From positions 620,001 through 684,000 of the forward strand of contig NZ_QJRC01000095.1 in the NCBI RefSeq assembly GCF_013393325.1: a stretch of 64,000 nucleotides of DNA, written 5' to 3'. Below, piece after piece: positions 60,290 through 64,000 of this stretch. The notes beneath the pieces are model-generated. The model searched no databases and was not told where the DNA came from. It was given only the letters and a program-made list of their open reading frames with translations. Within the stretch, counting starts at the first letter, position 1, and every line of letters starts with the position of its first letter. The stretch is from Pseudomonas hunanensis. Its GTDB lineage: Bacteria; Pseudomonadota; Gammaproteobacteria; Pseudomonadales; Pseudomonadaceae. Made by a program: the position numbers and the translations under genes.

Positions 60290-62311
60290 TCACGATAGAG
60301 TGTCTACCGTCCGTGCGTCAATGAAGCCGCGCTTGCGCCAAGTCGCCCTAACAAAGGATTGAAAGGTAGCTTCTCCCCTGAGCTTCAAATCATCCGCGTG
60401 ATCCGTGACGATGATCTGAGGCATGATGCCGGTGGCTTTTTCGGTTTGTGCACAGAATTCGACCAGCTTGTCGAACATGTTGGTCACCGAACCGATGTCT
60501 TCATCCACGTGCTCTTTGCGATCCGTGAGAGCCGCCAATGCCTTGGCATCGAATCCTGCTTCTCGATGATCGATCTTGGCTGGGAAGTAAACTTGCGTTG
60601 GCTGATCCAGGAACAAAATGGGAGGAATTCTGCAGCCCTCTTCATGCTTGAGGGCGAACACTGAATGAAGTGCCAGGAAAAGGGTTAGGTGAGTGTACAG
60701 CCAGTTCGCACCGCTACCCATTGAGCGCAGGTATACGTTGCCCATGTTGGGGCTTTCATGCCATAGATCGAAGGTGTGCAGATCGAACTTGAGGTTTATG
60801 GGCTTGTAAGCCTCCTCGAAATCGAACCCTGCCCCGATGCGCGCCATTTCACTGTTGATGAGGTCGCTCAGATCAGCCATCTTGCCAGGGACGTTGTAAG
60901 CATCCAGCAGAGGCTTTATCTCAGCCAGTCTATCCTTGATATACTTCTGTGTGCCTTCGTATTCTGAATTGTCTCGATTAGCATAATCCTCGATAGCACC
61001 TTCGAGCCGATGCTTGACACGCAATGCAATTTCATCAACCGTTTTGCTTTTCTTCAGGTCTTGGACTTGCTTGGCGAGCTGATTGATGCTGGCTTGGATA
61101 CTAGAAAGGATTTCCTTTTCCTTCGCAAGCAGCTTGATCAATTTGCTTTCTTCATCCCGAAAACTCTCACGCGCATAGGATGAAGTCCGCAGTTCACGGT
61201 TCATCCAGCCGATTGCAGCTGTGAGCTTGTTCGCTTCTTGCTCTACCTGCTCATTCGGGGTATGACAAAATGGACAGTGAGCATCACAGACCTCAGCGTA
61301 TTCGGGCACCGGGATCTCGGTAACTTCTTTGGCAAAGTCTTCAGTCAGACTTATAGAAGACTGCACAGCGTGCAGTTTATCCTGTATACCGCGAACAATA
61401 ACCGTCTGCTTAGACCGTTCGTCCTCCAACGCCTTCTTTCGGATGGAGTACGTGTCTGCCAAGCTGTCGATACGTACGTTGGCGTCACGTATCTTTTTGT
61501 AGGAAGTTTTAATACTTCCTGCGATTTGCGCCCCCGTCAACGGGATCAGATCAGTGCCACTAATGGCCTTGTAGTCTTCTAACAGCCCTTCGACTTTCTT
61601 GATGAACTTGTCTTTTTCATTCTTGTTTTTTGGTATTTGCGCTTCAATTTTTTTCAGATCAGCCTTAAGCTGATTGCTCTCCTGAGACAGCCAAAAATAT
61701 TTCTGATCCGCAAAGTTCATGAATATTTTTAAATGCTCAATGGCTTGCTCGCGCTTTTCCTTCTCGTCAAACCGGTAGAAAAGGGCGTGCTTGTTCGCAA
61801 CCAAGTTTTGATGCTGAAGCATGTAAGAAGTAAAGCTCCTCACAGAGGGCGTAGCGCTTTTGGATTTTCCTTGCTCACGACGATTTTGGTCTTCGTCAAT
61901 ATCTGCCATGGTGACCTGAAAATACCGACCCAACTCTTTTTTGAACTCACGCAGCGGCAGATAAAGACTGGAAGAGAAAAACTCTCTAGCGGTCTTCATT
62001 TTCACGAAAATTTCTTCGAGTGTGCCTTTCACCGGACTGATAAACAGCTTATCGGTATTCCGTGAGCGCGCCAGAAGTAAGAGCTCCGCCTCGAACTGCA
62101 GGAAGGTGAAGTACACCTTTGAGCGCTCGGTAATCACGCCCTTTGGAATAGTGTCATCGCTATTACCAAAGCAGAAATCGAAAATTTCGATGATCGCGCT
62201 CTTACCCATCGACGACTTGCCAGTAATAATATTTAATCCTGGCTTGAACGTGACTTGGTGAATGATATTATCGTAATCAATCACGCCCACCGATTTTACG
62301 TAGCACTTCAT
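60290..62311 (-). CDS. DUF3732-type SMC-like ATPase of a three-component (ABC-3C) system
   Basis: 673 aa. Walker A at residues 31-38 (GKSSMGKS), preceded by FKPGLNIIT; long coiled-coil arms (about 185-340 and 355-470) with a CPFC pair at 346-349 at the tip, like a Rad50 zinc hook; ABC-signature-like YLRSMGSGANWLYTHL at ~527-542; Walker B IPPILFLDQPTQVYFP at ~562-577, where Gln follows the Asp instead of the usual Glu; and a His switch in IIVTDHADDLKL. This matches DUF3732 proteins, the ATPase of ABC-3C conflict systems related to Lamassu. It is likely the DNA- or phage-sensing motor. AT-richer than neighbours. Its start overlaps the middle component by four bases. Confidence 0.85.
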   Translation of the reverse strand: MKCYVKSVGVIDYDNIIHQVTFKPGLNIITGKSSMGKSAIIEIFDFCFGNSDDTIPKGVITERSKVYFTFLQFEAELLLLARSRNTDKLFISPVKGTLEEIFVKMKTAREFFSSSLYLPLREFKKELGRYFQVTMADIDEDQNRREQGKSKSATPSVRSFTSYMLQHQNLVANKHALFYRFDEKEKREQAIEHLKIFMNFADQKYFWLSQESNQLKADLKKIEAQIPKNKNEKDKFIKKVEGLLEDYKAISGTDLIPLTGAQIAGSIKTSYKKIRDANVRIDSLADTYSIRKKALEDERSKQTVIVRGIQDKLHAVQSSISLTEDFAKEVTEIPVPEYAEVCDAHCPFCHTPNEQVEQEANKLTAAIGWMNRELRTSSYARESFRDEESKLIKLLAKEKEILSSIQASINQLAKQVQDLKKSKTVDEIALRVKHRLEGAIEDYANRDNSEYEGTQKYIKDRLAEIKPLLDAYNVPGKMADLSDLINSEMARIGAGFDFEEAYKPINLKFDLHTFDLWHESPNMGNVYLRSMGSGANWLYTHLTLFLALHSVFALKHEEGCRIPPILFLDQPTQVYFPAKIDHREAGFDAKALAALTDRKEHVDEDIGSVTNMFDKLVEFCAQTEKATGIMPQIIVTDHADDLKLRGEATFQSFVRATWRKRGFIDARTVDTLS

Positions 62312-62772
62312 AATTGCACTATCCCTAGCGATTTGAAAACAGGTGGAGCCTCACGATTTTCCAGCAGCTTCGCCAGGTTGCGGGCAGAGGTCATTTGCTT
62401 CCCTAGCCCTTGCAAGGGTGGGAATTTTTTCTTGGTCGCCCTAACGACCATGTCGTCATCAATCGTCAGATAACCTGAGTTGACCAGGCTCAAGATCGTG
62501 ACATTCGTAACTTCTCGAAGTGAGTTGATTCTTTTTTGCACCCCTGCAATCCGGGTTTTGTCAGCGACCATGGTTCGCCAAGTGTTGCGCTCACTGATGC
62601 TTCGCAGATAGGCCCCAGTAGTTTCATGCAATACGAATGGCAGCACTAGGTAACCGAGCAAGATATTCTTCTGTGTTTCTTTCAGCTCACTGAAGAAGGC
62701 ATGAACAATAGGCGCCATGATCAGAGGACTACGCTGCAGTGTATGAATGTGATCAATAGTCGTAAGGCTCAT
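62308..62772 (-). CDS. Three-component ABC system middle component
   Basis: 154 aa from ATG 62772, preceded by GGAGG (spacing 8); TTG 62778 and GTG 62775 are weaker. Small helical protein: LIMAPIVHAFFSELKETQKN, LLGYLVLPFVLHETTGAYLR, VQKRINSLREVTNVTILSLV, GYLTIDDDMVV and LQGLGKQMTSARNLAKLLEN. This is the shape of the short middle components that link ATPase and effector in ABC-3C operons. The winged-helix-like C-terminal half may contact the effector. It overlaps both neighbours: TGATG with the effector and four bases with the ATPase. Confidence 0.78.
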   Translation of the reverse strand: MSLTTIDHIHTLQRSPLIMAPIVHAFFSELKETQKNILLGYLVLPFVLHETTGAYLRSISERNTWRTMVADKTRIAGVQKRINSLREVTNVTILSLVNSGYLTIDDDMVVRATKKKFPPLQGLGKQMTSARNLAKLLENREAPPVFKSLGIVQL

Positions 62773-63917
62773 CACCAAAGCCTCCAGTGCAGTTTCTCTT
62801 TGCCTTCCTCATCTTCGTCATCGGCAAGCATATGCCAAATGCCATTTCGAAACTCTACAGAGGTACCGTCAAAGGTGGGCATCCCATCGACGGGTTCACC
62901 GCATCTAGCGTCAAAGAAATCCTGAGACGCTAAACACCACTCCTCCCTCGGCTTTCGGGAACAGCGCCTCATCTCGGCCGACCTTAAGCTTCTATGCCGT
63001 TTCAGTTGATCGTGCTTGTAATTGTCGAGATCGACCTTTTCGACAGTAAATCGCTTAAACTCGTGAGTAATGGTGTGCACCGCAACCATATGTTCAAGAA
63101 TAGCGGAAGGCACAATCGCGGCATACTCAATCTCATAAAGTTTTTTTACAAACAGCCGATGTGCATAGTCTGTTTTATCTTCGCCCTCAAATATAGCCGC
63201 ATCCACCACTGGAAATTCTCTAGAGTTTTGACCGTAACGAGCAAACAACCTAGCTATTTTATTACCAAAATCGTCATAGGTAACTTTCCACCCATCTTTT
63301 TCAAGGCACGGCTCTATCAAGTACCCTAACAGCGACTGGAAATAATCATTACGCTTCGACTGATCGATGCCTTTACCAAAACGACTTCTCGCACCTACAG
63401 CGCGCGTCTTGAGGTCTGGCTCATCCGAGATTATCTTGATCTTCTCAATGACTTCCAGCAATAAGGAACGCCGTTCATGCGACATGACAAATTGCTGAGT
63501 CTTAACAGACTTTGACAGTTGCTTTCCAGAATGAGCAACGCGTGTCTCGCTATTCTCCAACACCCTAGTGAGCAACGCCAGGCGCTCCTCAGCGCAGATG
63601 TCGTTCCAATGACGGAGCTCCGCAGTAGCGCCGTAAGACTGTGTCGTGAGCAATATGAGCTCAGCATATTTTTCTTGCTTAAACTTTGGAGCCAGCCAGT
63701 TCTTTAAGGTGTTCCAGAAATTGATGTGCCCATCGGTCAGGTCATCAATAAAGTTCTTAACTTCAACCTGGACACTGCCGCTGACGGTAACATCACCAAA
63801 AACTTCAAGCCAGAGTGTTTGCCCCTCAACGAGGTCGAAGCAATGCTCAAGCGTGACTATCAACTGATAGTCTATTGCCTCAAGAAGCCTGGTTGCATTG
63901 TTGGCAAGTTTAGCCAC
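62772..63917 (-). CDS. ABC-3C effector with PD-(D/E)xK-like nuclease N terminus
   Basis: 381 aa from GTG 63917 (GGAG upstream). N-terminal domain: LEAIDYQLIVTLEHCFDLVE, then LWLEVFGDVTVSGSVQVEVK, which gives Glu 38, Asp 42 and Glu 52-Val-Lys 54, the E...D...ExK pattern of the Cap4/DUF4297-like nucleases, followed by FWNTLKNWLAPKF. The middle (~185-300) is a helical region with GWKVTYDDFGNKIARLF, and the C terminus has the Cys/Trp-rich tail WCLASQDFFDARCG with NGIWHMLADD of ABC-3C C-terminal domains. Predicted to cut DNA when released by the ATPase. Nuclease activity is inference. First gene of the operon. Confidence 0.75.
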   Translation of the reverse strand: MAKLANNATRLLEAIDYQLIVTLEHCFDLVEGQTLWLEVFGDVTVSGSVQVEVKNFIDDLTDGHINFWNTLKNWLAPKFKQEKYAELILLTTQSYGATAELRHWNDICAEERLALLTRVLENSETRVAHSGKQLSKSVKTQQFVMSHERRSLLLEVIEKIKIISDEPDLKTRAVGARSRFGKGIDQSKRNDYFQSLLGYLIEPCLEKDGWKVTYDDFGNKIARLFARYGQNSREFPVVDAAIFEGEDKTDYAHRLFVKKLYEIEYAAIVPSAILEHMVAVHTITHEFKRFTVEKVDLDNYKHDQLKRHRSLRSAEMRRCSRKPREEWCLASQDFFDARCGEPVDGMPTFDGTSVEFRNGIWHMLADDEDEEGKEKLHWRLW

Positions 63918-64000
63918 ACTATTCTCCGCTTATTGCTCCACCATTGCAGTGGCTATTATCGCCAGGAGATAAAGCGCCATCCTGGCAAATCCGCCAACCG

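Noticed and set aside
1..64000. CRISPR array, tRNA or rRNA genes
   Set aside because: No regularly spaced direct repeats, tRNA cloverleaf or rRNA sequence was noticed in reading; a full covariance-model scan was not possible.

Overview
The window looks like a chromosome segment of a Pseudomonas of the putida group. Most of it is GC-rich with dense four-base start/stop overlaps, and it carries several gene families typical of that group: a Ku/LigD pair, a GbdR/CdhR-like AraC regulator, an orphan choline/betaine-type binding protein, a small metallothionein and many short hydrophilic stress-type proteins. The species call is inference from protein content. I see no rRNA, tRNA or CRISPR array.

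Layout. 1-1308: truncated cytochrome bd-type oxidase subunit I, two hypotheticals and a NUDIX hydrolase. 1925-6047: a CheB-CheR-PAS-histidine kinase-receiver protein split in two by a reading-frame change. 6472-20627: a stress/general-maintenance region with a zinc alcohol dehydrogenase, a KGG-repeat protein, a frameshifted cation/proton antiporter, a lone receiver, a HhH protein, an SDR, PncC/CinA-like, DUF421, hemerythrin, a GGDEF-EAL protein and exonuclease III, with several tiny proteins between them. 20795-26215: a DJ-1/PfpI protein, then a FecI-FecR-TonB receptor iron-signalling set and a small iron-permease-type protein. 26382-30686: DUF72, then an ybhP-clsB-ybhN-like membrane-lipid operon. 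30768-38104: metallothionein, LigD (frameshifted) followed by a four-gene module (acyl-CoA dehydrogenase-like, PIG-L deacetylase, NodS-like methyltransferase, GT2), converging on Ku. 38211-41803: an operon of lipoprotein, haem-oxygenase-like diiron protein, methyltransferase and YbdK-type ligase. 42020-49491: DUF4142, MscS, an intact second CheB-CheR-kinase of 1369 aa, MgtC and a PRC-barrel protein. 50156-57660: a catabolic cluster for a quaternary amine (Rieske oxygenase, GMC oxidoreductase, AraC regulator, binding protein, class II aldolase, aldehyde dehydrogenase). 57661-59939: a decayed EamA transporter, GNAT, cupin and ACT proteins.

60290-63917 is the most striking part. It is an AT-richer three-gene operon running leftward: a protein with a PD-(D/E)xK-like N terminus, a small middle component, and a DUF3732-type SMC-like ATPase with a CxxC hook in its coiled coil. 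This matches the three-component ABC (ABC-3C, Lamassu-like) conflict systems and is probably a horizontally acquired anti-phage or anti-plasmid system.

Three large genes (CheB/CheR kinase, antiporter, ligD) carry single-base frame changes, each explicable by one base in a short G run, so sequencing indels should be excluded before calling them pseudogenes. At least five small proteins (about 45-54 aa, most with visible ribosome binding sites) are easily missed and are listed here.
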